Shown here: positions 35,703-43,929 of the stretch, piece after piece
Numbering within the stretch: the first letter of the stretch is position 1
Layout: each line of letters begins with the position of its first letter
NCBI RefSeq assembly: GCF_900186965.1
Contig: NZ_LT906457.1
Location: forward strand, 1,080,501-1,144,500
DNA from: Legionella spiritensis
GTDB lineage: Bacteria; Pseudomonadota; Gammaproteobacteria; Legionellales; Legionellaceae
Length of the DNA: 64,000 nucleotides
Reading direction: 5' to 3'
Position numbers and translations under genes: made by a program
The notes under the pieces: model-generated
What the model was told of the DNA's origin: nothing
The model's database searches: none
Seen by the model: only the letters and a program-made list of their open reading frames with translations

Positions 35703-36029
35703 ATGGTTGAATGTTGTCCTGATCTTGTTTTTATTGATAACGATAAATTGCTGTGCCAGGCCTGGCAAGTGAAGGCAGATTTTCTAGGTAAAAAAATACT
35801 TTGTTTTCATAGCGTTGATGAATTTCAATCAAGTATGAGCTCTATTTCAGAAAGAACACCTGTATACATCGATTCAGACTTGGGAAATGGTTTACTTGGA
35901 GAGCATGAGTCAAAGAAACTCTATGACGCAGGTTATAAGATCATCTATTTATCGACTGGAAAAAGTAAAACTGCTATCACGAAGCCAGACTGGGTTTTGG
36001 ATATAGTCGATAAAGCACCTCCCTTTTAG
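35703..36029 (+). CDS. Stand-alone receiver (REC) domain protein
   Basis: The protein has 108 residues. Receiver residues are in place: DLVFIDNDKL (acid pair, ~7-14), PVYIDSDLGNG (phospho-acceptor Asp ~57-59), IIYLSTGKS (Thr/Ser switch) and the terminal VDKAPPF Lys. The domain is as short as a receiver can be and has no output domain. It resembles the receiver that ends some Legionella hybrid kinases, so it may be a detached phosphate carrier or sink in the local phosphorelay. Confidence 0.7.
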   Translation: MVECCPDLVFIDNDKLLCQAWQVKADFLGKKILCFHSVDEFQSSMSSISERTPVYIDSDLGNGLLGEHESKKLYDAGYKIIYLSTGKSKTAITKPDWVLDIVDKAPPF

Positions 36030-36038
36030 GATTTTTTC

Positions 36039-36347
36039 ATGATGTTACAAGATGTAAATAGTGATTGCCTGGATTTAAAGTGCAGAAATGAGCTTATTGA
36101 ATTCATTCATTTTATTCGAACTCCGCTCGCATCAATAAAAATTGGTGGTGAAATTTTAAAAGATATATTACCCGTCTTATTAAGCGTGTATAACAATTCA
36201 TCCCTGCAAATATCAAATAATGATGTGGTTATAAGTGACGACAAATTGAATAAATTACACTCTATTATCGACAATATAGTCATCGAGGCTAATCGAATTA
36301 GTGAATACACACAAAAAATAGAAATTTCTGGATTGAAACAAAAATAA
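36039..36347 (+). CDS. DHp-only (HisKA-like) phosphotransfer protein
   Basis: The 102-residue protein consists only of two long helices. Helix one holds FIHFIRTPLASIKIGGEIL, equivalent to the H-E-x-R-T-P-L box of histidine kinases with its phospho-accepting His near residue 24. Helix two (LHSIIDNIVIEANRISEYTQKI) completes the dimeric bundle. No ATPase domain follows. It could work like Spo0B, ChpT or HPt proteins, passing phosphate between receivers. It is sandwiched between two receiver genes. Confidence 0.65.
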   Translation: MMLQDVNSDCLDLKCRNELIEFIHFIRTPLASIKIGGEILKDILPVLLSVYNNSSLQISNNDVVISDDKLNKLHSIIDNIVIEANRISEYTQKIEISGLKQK

Positions 36348-36362
36348 TATTGAGGGGTTTTA

Positions 36363-37283
36363 ATGGCCACGGATTTTAAGTGTTTTTCCTTTAAATCTAA
36401 AATAATCTTAATCGATGATAATGAGTCTTTTTTAAATAGTTTAAATTTTAAATTATCTGACAATTATTCAATTGAAACTTATAGCAATCCTTATCAGGCA
36501 TTAGACGAAATTGCTTTACATTATCATGAAAATTTAATATCAACTTCGCATAATTTTCTATCTGAAATAGAAAATGAGGACGATGAGATTGGTTATTCCG
36601 TAGATTTTTCGAGGATTGTTGGGCTATCTGAAAACGCAAACAGAACCAATACTATCAGTGTTATCGTCGTAGATTATTCTATGCCTCTAATGAATGGGAT
36701 TGAGTTTTGCAAAAAATTATCCCATCTTCCGATTCTTAAGATAATGCTAACGGGACATGCAGATTTTAGGCTGGCTGTTGATGCATTTAATAATGGTGTT
36801 ATAGACCGCTTTCTTGTTAAAGACACACCGTTTATGCTCGAGGAAATTGTCAATGGCATAGATGCGATGCAAAATCTTTTTTTTGAAAGGCTTTCTTATC
36901 CATTACTAACGTGTTTTTCATCAAAAAAAGAGTCCCATTTACTTTCAAAGGAATACTCGGAACATTTCAAGAAGATTGTTTGCGAGCTAAATGCAATAGA
37001 GTTTTATCTATTAAATCCGCTTGGAAGTTACCTGCTGGTTTGTGGAAATGGGGAAAAATTTTATTTTATGGTTTTGTTAGACAATCAATTAGATGAGTAT
37101 ATCGAACTTGCTATGGATATGGGAGCACAACCAGACGTTGTAAGCAAAATAATCCAAAAAACACACGCGCCTGTATTTATGGATGAAATGGATTATAAGT
37201 TACCAGTCTCTGATTGGGAAAGAATACTATACCCAATACAGCAAACACACAATTATTATTACTGCGTTCTTCCCGGACGATGA
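36363..37283 (+). CDS. Response regulator with interrupted receiver and unknown output domain
   Basis: The protein has 306 residues, with GAGGGG before the ATG. The receiver has ILIDDNESF (~15-23), VIVVDYSMPLMNG (phospho-Asp ~107), IMLTGHAD (Thr) and RFLVKD (Lys), so it should be active. However, about 60 extra residues separate the first and third strands. The C-terminal ~130 residues (from ~180) form an unknown domain with no HTH, ending in YYYCVLPGR, so output is probably not by DNA binding. Its partners are probably the neighbouring phosphotransfer proteins and the hybrid kinase. Confidence 0.82.
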   Translation: MATDFKCFSFKSKIILIDDNESFLNSLNFKLSDNYSIETYSNPYQALDEIALHYHENLISTSHNFLSEIENEDDEIGYSVDFSRIVGLSENANRTNTISVIVVDYSMPLMNGIEFCKKLSHLPILKIMLTGHADFRLAVDAFNNGVIDRFLVKDTPFMLEEIVNGIDAMQNLFFERLSYPLLTCFSSKKESHLLSKEYSEHFKKIVCELNAIEFYLLNPLGSYLLVCGNGEKFYFMVLLDNQLDEYIELAMDMGAQPDVVSKIIQKTHAPVFMDEMDYKLPVSDWERILYPIQQTHNYYYCVLPGR

Positions 37284-37292
37284 TGCTTCAGG

Positions 37293-38579
37293 ATGATTAA
37301 GGTGAATTATCGATATACATATCTATCGCCAGGTTATTTGGGGAAATACTGTGAGTCTGGCACAATCAACTCCCAATATTATGGTGTTTTTTTTGATTTA
37401 CTAGCTAATAACCCAAATTTGATAAATCAGATTATTGTATTACCACAACGAATTCCCAGGCGCGATTTTTTTAGAGAGCTATATGAATTAGAAACAGATA
37501 GATATAGATCTGATTTTAATTTGATAGTAAAAAAATTGTTAGATAATCATCAGAGGGCTTTTCACGATCTCACTAAAAATGATACATGGGAAAATTCCAG
37601 AAGATATCTTAACTGGTCGTGTGTCCTTATGCGCTATGGTTATTTTAAGGATATCCTCAATAATTTCCCTGCAAAAAATATAAGCTCATGTACTTTGGAA
37701 ATGTGTTTGTTGAAAGAATTAACCAAGACACAGATCTTGTTATCTGATGGAAATAATGTTGTCGTGGATGATTATTTGTATTTGGTGGAGAAATTCCTTA
37801 CAAGGCAAGAAACAACTGTTCGAGAAAAAATATTTTTATTAAATCAAACGATTGTAAATTTTTATCGTCATCAGCAAGATAAATCAATTAGTAAAACAAT
37901 ACACCATCTTAGTGATGCGCTTTTAAAATTATTAGCACCACTTGATGCTAATAATTTTATGAATATCCTTTATTCCTCTGTTGCATACCGTGGATTGGCC
38001 ATGGATTTCGAATATGGTACGGCGGTTCGATTTTCTTTTCTAAATAAAGCTGAACAACTGGCGCGTACTATTCATTGCAAGACAACAGCTGAGCAAATTA
38101 TTGCTAAAGACAACCTGTTTACTTGTATTCAATCTCTATCCAAGTGGTATGTACAGCAACAAGACAGCTCAAAGGCCGAGGAATATTTAACTGAATTGAT
38201 TTCTATTGATCCTTTCGATGCAACGGGTTTTAGTGAGTTAGGATTTTTTTATTTTAATCTAAATAGAATTGAAGCAGCCGCAGACTGTTTCGAAAAGGCT
38301 ATGCAACTAGGACCACCTGGTTCAGGTATGAATGCATACTATTATGCAAAATGTCTTGAGCGGCTTGGAGATGAATATCATTCAATCAAATATTTATATG
38401 AGGCAACTAAACTGGATACATGCGGGGTAAGCGCTTGGCTGGATCTGTTATTCTGTTTCATAAAGAAGAAACAAATAGATAAAGCCTCTGATATTGCTCA
38501 CCATCTTTATGAGTCATTAACCTTATTTGAGCAACTCGAAGATGAAGAAAAAGCTACGGTACGATCTTTTATTGAATAG
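37293..38579 (+). CDS. TPR-containing protein
   Basis: The protein has 428 residues. Residues ~290-400 contain about three tetratricopeptide units (KAEEYLTELISIDPFDATGFSELGFFYFNLNRIEAAADCFEKAMQLGP and following), and the N-terminal two-thirds are helical and may hold degenerate repeats. TPR domains are protein-binding scaffolds. ATG 37293 has AGG immediately before it; GTG 37302 has better spacing. It overlaps the next gene by 38 bases, so the two are translated together. Confidence 0.75.
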   Translation: MIKVNYRYTYLSPGYLGKYCESGTINSQYYGVFFDLLANNPNLINQIIVLPQRIPRRDFFRELYELETDRYRSDFNLIVKKLLDNHQRAFHDLTKNDTWENSRRYLNWSCVLMRYGYFKDILNNFPAKNISSCTLEMCLLKELTKTQILLSDGNNVVVDDYLYLVEKFLTRQETTVREKIFLLNQTIVNFYRHQQDKSISKTIHHLSDALLKLLAPLDANNFMNILYSSVAYRGLAMDFEYGTAVRFSFLNKAEQLARTIHCKTTAEQIIAKDNLFTCIQSLSKWYVQQQDSSKAEEYLTELISIDPFDATGFSELGFFYFNLNRIEAAADCFEKAMQLGPPGSGMNAYYYAKCLERLGDEYHSIKYLYEATKLDTCGVSAWLDLLFCFIKKKQIDKASDIAHHLYESLTLFEQLEDEEKATVRSFIE

Positions 38580-40101
38580 CATATTTGCATTATGTATTGG
38601 CAAAGCAAACGCAATGATATCCAATCATCAAGTTCAATTATGGAAAAAAGATAATTACATAATAAGCAGTTCTCCAATTAAAATAGATACGCTTGATCCC
38701 ATTAAATCAATCAATGCACATTCAAAATTTACGCTGCCATTAATATTTGAAACATTGATCACAACAAACTCTCAGCAGGAATTACAGCCTGCCCTGGCAG
38801 AATCCTGGTCACTATCGGCAGACGGAAAATCTATTACTATTACTATTAAACAAAATCATCGATTTTCAGATAATTCGGAGGTTACAGCGCAAGACGTAGC
38901 AAACTCACTTTTTCGCTTGTGCAGTGTAAATAGCCAGGAATACGGTCAACTTCGTGGTTTGGTAGGATGCGAAGAGAGTGCTCTGGGATTGCCAGTAAAA
39001 CCTCAAATTTTTGTAACAGGGAAATTTACCATACGGTTCACTATTGAAAGTAGTCCAACCACTTTTCTTTATCAACTGGCCTCTCCAAATACTGCCATAA
39101 TCAAAAGCGCTCAACATGGTTTGATTGGCTCAGGCCCTTATCTTGTCCGAAAAAAACGTAGCAATGTTCTTCTTCTTGATAAAAACCCCTTTTATGTTGG
39201 AACGATACAGGTCAAAAATAACGGTATAGTCATGCTGTATGTGATTGGACCTGACGTTTCGAAAGCGTTAGCAGAGAATAAAATTGATAGTGCCTTAATG
39301 TACGAAAGACAGTCATTAGGCGAGCTAAATACAAATAAATACAATTTAATAACAACAGCGCCTAACATTACCGAGCTGCTGGTTTTTAATACTCAAAGAT
39401 ACCCATTTAACAAAATTGAAATTAGAAAAGCTTTAGCTGCAGAAATTTATAACAATTTCAATTGTTCTTGTATTCCAGGAGCACACAAGGCTTATGGTAT
39501 CTTACCAAACGGTGTTGCTGGATCTCTTACGAATATGATGCCAGAGTCTTTACCGAATGTAGCCCCTTCAAAAATATTCAAAAAATTCCCTGCGTTAGAA
39601 AGAGATGGGGTAGTAGTGACAATACATCAACTAAGTGATTTAAAAAATAGTTGCGAGTCGGAACAAATCAAACAAGCAGCTAAAAAATACAACATCCATG
39701 TTAATTTTACATATCATAAAGACTATTCAGAGCTTGCGCCTCTGCGCGCCACTCATAATCTGGATGGTTTTATTGAGCTTTATGTTTTTAAAAACAGGGA
39801 AGCATATAACATTTTTGAATATTTTGCTAAAAATAGAAATAATCATGCGAATATAAATAAAAACGAAATAGACAAAATGCTGAAAGAGGCTACGTCTGTT
39901 CCGTCTTCACATGGAAGATTTCAAATTTACAGAAAAATAGCACAATATATGCAGGGGCAGGGGATGGTTATTCCACTTTTTTATACCGAACACGGAAATT
40001 TGATGAGTAAATGCTTGACTGGAATTTCAAGTGATTTCAATTTTAATCTGTTTTTAGAGCTACCCAAGATATCAAGATTAAAATACTGCGGTCATGTTTA
40101 A
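38542..40101 (+). CDS. Family 5 (peptide/oligopeptide-type) solute-binding protein, orphan
   Basis: The protein has 519 residues from ATG 38542 and starts with a signal peptide (KKKLRYDLLLNSIFALCIGKANA). The SBP_bac_5 signature is present: LIFETLI near 75, LQPALAESWSLSADGKSITITIKQNHRFSDNSEVTAQDVANSLFR (~85-130) and later SGPYLVRKK. No lipobox Cys follows the signal, so it is probably soluble in the periplasm. There is no permease or ATPase gene nearby. Beside a membrane sensor kinase and a small-molecule pathway, it could bind the product for sensing instead of uptake. Confidence 0.85.
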   Translation: MKKKLRYDLLLNSIFALCIGKANAMISNHQVQLWKKDNYIISSSPIKIDTLDPIKSINAHSKFTLPLIFETLITTNSQQELQPALAESWSLSADGKSITITIKQNHRFSDNSEVTAQDVANSLFRLCSVNSQEYGQLRGLVGCEESALGLPVKPQIFVTGKFTIRFTIESSPTTFLYQLASPNTAIIKSAQHGLIGSGPYLVRKKRSNVLLLDKNPFYVGTIQVKNNGIVMLYVIGPDVSKALAENKIDSALMYERQSLGELNTNKYNLITTAPNITELLVFNTQRYPFNKIEIRKALAAEIYNNFNCSCIPGAHKAYGILPNGVAGSLTNMMPESLPNVAPSKIFKKFPALERDGVVVTIHQLSDLKNSCESEQIKQAAKKYNIHVNFTYHKDYSELAPLRATHNLDGFIELYVFKNREAYNIFEYFAKNRNNHANINKNEIDKMLKEATSVPSSHGRFQIYRKIAQYMQGQGMVIPLFYTEHGNLMSKCLTGISSDFNFNLFLELPKISRLKYCGHV

Positions 40102-40115
40102 TAATAGGAAAATAT

Positions 40116-41096
40116 ATGTTAGCTAAATTACTTTATGGATATAAGGCAACACAATGCCTTTATGTAGCAGCGAAGTTAAATATTGCAGATTATCTTGCTA
40201 AACAGAATCTGTCTGCATCAGAATTGGCCGAACTTACAAACACAAAAAGCGAGCCTCTTTGTCGAGTTATGCGCTGCCTGGTCGCTTTGGGTGTTTTTCA
40301 GGAAAACAATGATAAATTCGCTTTAAATGATGAGGCGTATTACCTTCTCTCTGATTCTGAACGTTCAATGAAAGATTTTATAGTTTTATGTGGTGAAGAA
40401 TTGTATCAGTCCACCGGTAATTTATTATACACCGTTCAAACCGGGAAACCCTCGTTCAACCATATGTTTGGAATGTCGCATGTAGAGTATCTCGAAAAAC
40501 ACCCCGAAAAAGCAAAAATTTTTCATGATGCAATGGGTAACAGCATGCAGCTTACCGTGAAAAATGTTGTCAAACATTATGATTTTTTCCCATTTAAAAA
40601 AATTATTGATATTGGCGGAGGTAAAGGCCAGTTACTTTGTGAGATTTTAAAAAATCATCCCGAAAGTGAGGGTATTGTTTTTGATTTGGAAAATGCAAAA
40701 CATTTGGCCCTTGAATATATTTCCAATGCCTCTCTTAACCACAGATGTGAGTTTGTTTCTGGAAACTTCTTCATCTCAACACCAACGGAAGGCGATCTTT
40801 ATTTGCTGAAGGTGGTTCTCCATGAGTGGGATGACACCAGCGCTCGATTGATTTTGCAAAACTGTAAGAAAAATATGGCAAGATCTGCCAAATTATTAAT
40901 TATCGAAAAAGTTGTTGAAGATAGTAAGTGTAGAGATCTGATCCATCTTGGCGATATCAATATGCTTATTAATTATACGGGAAAAGAAAGAACCATAGAG
41001 GAATTCAGCAACCTGCTCCTTGATTCCGGAATGAAGCTGATTAGGAAGATCGATACGGAAACAGTGTTTTCAATTCTTGAAGTAGAAATAAATTAG
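40116..41096 (+). CDS. SAM-dependent O-methyltransferase (plant-type, Methyltransf_2)
   Basis: The protein has 326 residues. An N-terminal dimerisation winged helix (LYVAAKLNIADYLAKQNLSASELAELTNT, ~16-45) is followed by KKIIDIGGGKGQLLCEILKNHP (SAM motif I, ~158-179) and LLKVVLHEWDDTSARLIL, whose His is the usual catalytic base. It methylates a hydroxyl, commonly on an aromatic or enol made by polyketide-like pathways. It is the last gene of the operon before the IS256 element. Confidence 0.9.
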   Translation: MLAKLLYGYKATQCLYVAAKLNIADYLAKQNLSASELAELTNTKSEPLCRVMRCLVALGVFQENNDKFALNDEAYYLLSDSERSMKDFIVLCGEELYQSTGNLLYTVQTGKPSFNHMFGMSHVEYLEKHPEKAKIFHDAMGNSMQLTVKNVVKHYDFFPFKKIIDIGGGKGQLLCEILKNHPESEGIVFDLENAKHLALEYISNASLNHRCEFVSGNFFISTPTEGDLYLLKVVLHEWDDTSARLILQNCKKNMARSAKLLIIEKVVEDSKCRDLIHLGDINMLINYTGKERTIEEFSNLLLDSGMKLIRKIDTETVFSILEVEIN

Positions 41097-41117
41097 TAAA
41101 TAGGGAGCAAGGTATCG

Positions 41118-41125
41118 TGTTGAAT
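41118..41125. repeat. Target-site duplication of IS256 element, left copy
   Basis: TGTTGAAT here is repeated exactly at 42449-42456, directly outside the other end of the element, the 8-base size expected for IS256 insertion. Confidence 0.9.
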
Positions 41126-42448
41126 GGGTCTGTAAATAATTTTGTGTAATTGGTCATAGTATATAATCTGCCTATTTTCAGACAGGCATTGAAGAAGAGA
41201 CAAACTATGACTCATGATATAGATGAATTGGCTCAGGAAATAGCCAAGACGTGTAAAACGCAAGAAGACTTCACTGAGTTTTTTAAACAGCTAAAGCGTC
41301 GAGGCTTAGAGGCTGCGCTATCCGGAGAACTTACGCATCATTTAGGCTATGACAAGCATGCCAAGGCTGTTGAACGCAAAAGCAACAGCCGTAATGGGTA
41401 CAGCAAGAAGACTATTCAGGTTAATGAAGGCGAAATGGAAATTGCGGTGCCACGTGACCGAACAGGCACATTTGAACCTCATATTATCCCTAAATACGCT
41501 ACCCGCTTTGATGGTCTTGATGAAAAAATCATTTCATTTTATGCCCGAGGTTTAAGTACACGCGACATCCAAAGCGAGCTTGAAGAAATCTATGGTACAA
41601 CCATATCACCCACATTGATTTCAAGCGTGACAGACGCGGTTTTATCAGATGTACGTGCCTGGCAGGCAAGGCCTCTGGATAGTTGCTTCCCCATTGTTTA
41701 TTTGGATTGTATTGTCGTTAAAGTAAAGACTGACAAAGGTATTATTAACAAATCCGTCTATTTGGCATTGGGTGTTAATACAGATGGCTACAAAGAACTT
41801 CTGGGCATGTGGATTAGCCAAAATGAAGGCGCAAAATTTTGGCTAAACGTACTGACAGATATAAAAAATCGTGGCCTGGATGAAATATTTATTGCGTGTG
41901 TTGATGGACTTACTGGCTTTCCAGAAGCCATTGAAACAGTATATCCACACGCTAAAGTTCAGCTTTGCATTGTACACAAAATTCGAAATTCATTGGCTTA
42001 TGTCAGCTGGAAAGACCGTAAAATCCTTGCTGCTGATTTAAAAACAATCTACAGTGCCAAAACACTCATTGAGGCTGAAATGGCGCTGGAAGCATTTTCT
42101 GAGAAATGGGACGACCAATACCCATCCATAAGCTCCTCATGGCGCAGAGACTGGATACGTATTACCCCATTTTTTGATTATCCAGCTGACATCCGTCGAG
42201 CCATATATACGACAAATGCCATCGAATCGTTGAATATGACTTTGCGAAAGGTAATTAAAAATAAAAGAATGTTCCCATCTGACGAATCAGTTTTTAAATT
42301 GCTCTATCTTGCGATTGAACGAATTGCTCGGAAATGGACAATGCCGATCCACAACTGGAAGCCAGCTATGAATCGGTTTATGATCGAATTCGGTGATAGA
42401 GTTACTGAATAATGGAATGGCTAGTTACACAGAAAATTTTACAGACTC
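41126..42448 (+). mobile_element. IS256-family insertion sequence, apparently intact
   Basis: The 1323-base element has related terminal repeats (GGGTCTGTAAATAATTTTGT on the left; the complement of the right end reads GAGTCTGTAAAATTTTCTGT) and one transposase gene. A perfect 8-base duplication flanks it. It inserted between the O-methyltransferase and the MATE/kinase pair. Its right end also survives, inverted, at 25932-26058. Confidence 0.93.
41207..42412 (+). CDS. IS256-family transposase
   Basis: The protein has 401 residues from ATG 41207 (AAGAGA upstream). The DDE residues are in family context: IVYLDCIVVKV (first Asp ~160), ACVDGLTGFPEAI (second Asp ~226) and TTNAIESLNMTLRK (Glu ~335). 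The N-terminal region with LGYDKHAK and RNGYSKKTI is characteristic for the family. Full length, so probably active. Confidence 0.97.
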   Translation: MTHDIDELAQEIAKTCKTQEDFTEFFKQLKRRGLEAALSGELTHHLGYDKHAKAVERKSNSRNGYSKKTIQVNEGEMEIAVPRDRTGTFEPHIIPKYATRFDGLDEKIISFYARGLSTRDIQSELEEIYGTTISPTLISSVTDAVLSDVRAWQARPLDSCFPIVYLDCIVVKVKTDKGIINKSVYLALGVNTDGYKELLGMWISQNEGAKFWLNVLTDIKNRGLDEIFIACVDGLTGFPEAIETVYPHAKVQLCIVHKIRNSLAYVSWKDRKILAADLKTIYSAKTLIEAEMALEAFSEKWDDQYPSISSSWRRDWIRITPFFDYPADIRRAIYTTNAIESLNMTLRKVIKNKRMFPSDESVFKLLYLAIERIARKWTMPIHNWKPAMNRFMIEFGDRVTE

Positions 42449-42456
42449 TGTTGAAT
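42449..42456. repeat. Target-site duplication of IS256 element, right copy
   Basis: TGTTGAAT is identical to 41118-41125. Confidence 0.9.
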
Positions 42457-42540
42457 TATACCTTGCTTTTGACTTACGCAATATAACTCGCGCCAACAGA
42501 ATTCAATTTTGTCCGATACTTCATATTATACCTCCCTTTG

Positions 42541-43929
42541 TTAATAGCTGGCTTGTTCAACCAGATTGATAGATGTCATTTGTAACTTTGAGATTTTGCT
42601 TCTAAATCGAAAATGAAGCAACATAAAACTCATTATTGCTCCAATTACCATTCCCCACCAAAAACTAATAGCACCCAGTTTAAAGTAGAAAGTACATAAA
42701 GACCCTATTGGCATTGCAATACACCAAAAACTCATAACCGATGCAAATAATGTAATTTGTGTATCCTTGTATCCACGCAGTGCACCAAAATAGGCAATTC
42801 TACTGGCTTCAAAAATTTGAAATATTGCACATATTACCAAAAATTGTTTTATAACATCAATTAACTCAAAGTTGGCGGGGTCATGAATATTAAAGTCCAA
42901 TCCAATAGGAATTAGGGGCGCAGTCCAATAGATGACACTTACTAAAGCTGCCAAACCGGCAGCAAGTCCAATACCAATATATGCGGTCTTTTCTGCAAGG
43001 TAAAATTCTTTTGCCCCCAGTAAATGCCCGATACGCATTGTTATGGCTTGAGCGATTGAAAACATTATCGTCATCAGCAGACCTAAATACTGTAATACCA
43101 CTTGATTAGCTGCTTGTACCTGGCTCCCTAATAGTCCCATAGACATAGTGAGGGCTAAAAAAAATGCTACTTCTACGCAATGCATCGCCCCTAGCGGAAT
43201 ACCTACTCGCAAGAGCTCAGGGAGATGATTAAGTTGTTTTATTTTAAAAACATAACGAAAATAGTTTCGATAAGAATTATTGCAGATGATGTACATAATC
43301 AATAGTACTACTGCAAACCAATAGCTTATGGTGACAGCCCAACCTGCTCCAGCAACACCTAGCGCAGTAAACCCAAATGCACCAAAAATAAGAACATAAC
43401 TGGTTGCGATACTAAGAGCGACAGATATTACTGAAAAAGTTAATGCGATTCTCGTTTGCCCAATGCCTATAAAAACTCCCAAGCAAGCAACCATAACGAG
43501 ATTTGGGAGAATTCCCCATGCCAAGGCGTGCAAATATAATTGCGAGATTGCAACAATTTCTGGGGATTGGCCAAGGAGTAAAAAAATCGAGGGCATATTC
43601 CATAGCAGTGCAAATGCAGGAGCTGACAATAATAGTGCTAAAAAAATACCATCTCTTGCAATCAGTGCGATACTTTCCCTGTCATTTTCTCCATGCTTGT
43701 GTGCTATTAAAATATTAATGGCGCTAAGTGTCCCAAAAAGAATAACTGCAAGTGTCGCAAAAAACCAACTCACTAATGCACCTGCTGCTAATATTTTCTC
43801 CCCAAGTTGAGCCAAAAATAAAGTTTCAAAAAACCATACAGATGCTCTAACCAGTCCTATCAATGCAAAAGGCATGGCTAACTTCAACAATAAATAAACA
43901 TCCTTTTTTTCTATAGAATCGTTCTTCAT
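42541..43929 (-). CDS. MATE-family efflux transporter
   Basis: The 462-residue protein has twelve hydrophobic helices in two similar halves (LLKLAMPFALIGLVRASVWFFETLFLAQLGEKILAAGALVSW at the start, LLRVGIPLGAMHCVEVAFFLALTMSMGLLG at mid-protein), characteristic of NorM-type MATE pumps that export organic molecules with Na+ or H+ antiport. Its ATG overlaps the end of the histidine kinase gene by 4 bases, so the two are co-translated. It is a plausible second exporter for the cluster product or a self-protection pump. Confidence 0.9.
   Translation of the reverse strand: MKNDSIEKKDVYLLLKLAMPFALIGLVRASVWFFETLFLAQLGEKILAAGALVSWFFATLAVILFGTLSAINILIAHKHGENDRESIALIARDGIFLALLLSAPAFALLWNMPSIFLLLGQSPEIVAISQLYLHALAWGILPNLVMVACLGVFIGIGQTRIALTFSVISVALSIATSYVLIFGAFGFTALGVAGAGWAVTISYWFAVVLLIMYIICNNSYRNYFRYVFKIKQLNHLPELLRVGIPLGAMHCVEVAFFLALTMSMGLLGSQVQAANQVVLQYLGLLMTIMFSIAQAITMRIGHLLGAKEFYLAEKTAYIGIGLAAGLAALVSVIYWTAPLIPIGLDFNIHDPANFELIDVIKQFLVICAIFQIFEASRIAYFGALRGYKDTQITLFASVMSFWCIAMPIGSLCTFYFKLGAISFWWGMVIGAIMSFMLLHFRFRSKISKLQMTSINLVEQASY

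Larger units (their letters stand above)
27326..41096 (+). other. Biosynthetic and signalling gene cluster
   Basis: Sixteen recognisable genes on one strand are tightly packed. In order they are AfsA-like, FAD monooxygenase, MFS, YCII-like, HAD phosphatase, acyl carrier protein, SDR, acyl-AMP ligase, acyl carrier protein, KAS III, receiver, DHp protein, response regulator, TPR, solute-binding protein and O-methyltransferase. The enzyme set supports an acyl-derived, oxidised and methylated small molecule. The downstream MATE and hybrid kinase genes (42541-45737) probably belong too and were separated by an IS256 insertion. Product unknown. Confidence 0.7.

Noticed and set aside
27326..37283. 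Known lqs (alpha-hydroxyketone) quorum-sensing locus
   Set aside because: No PLP-dependent LqsA-like enzyme is present; the enzymes are of the acyl carrier/AfsA type and the response regulator differs in layout.
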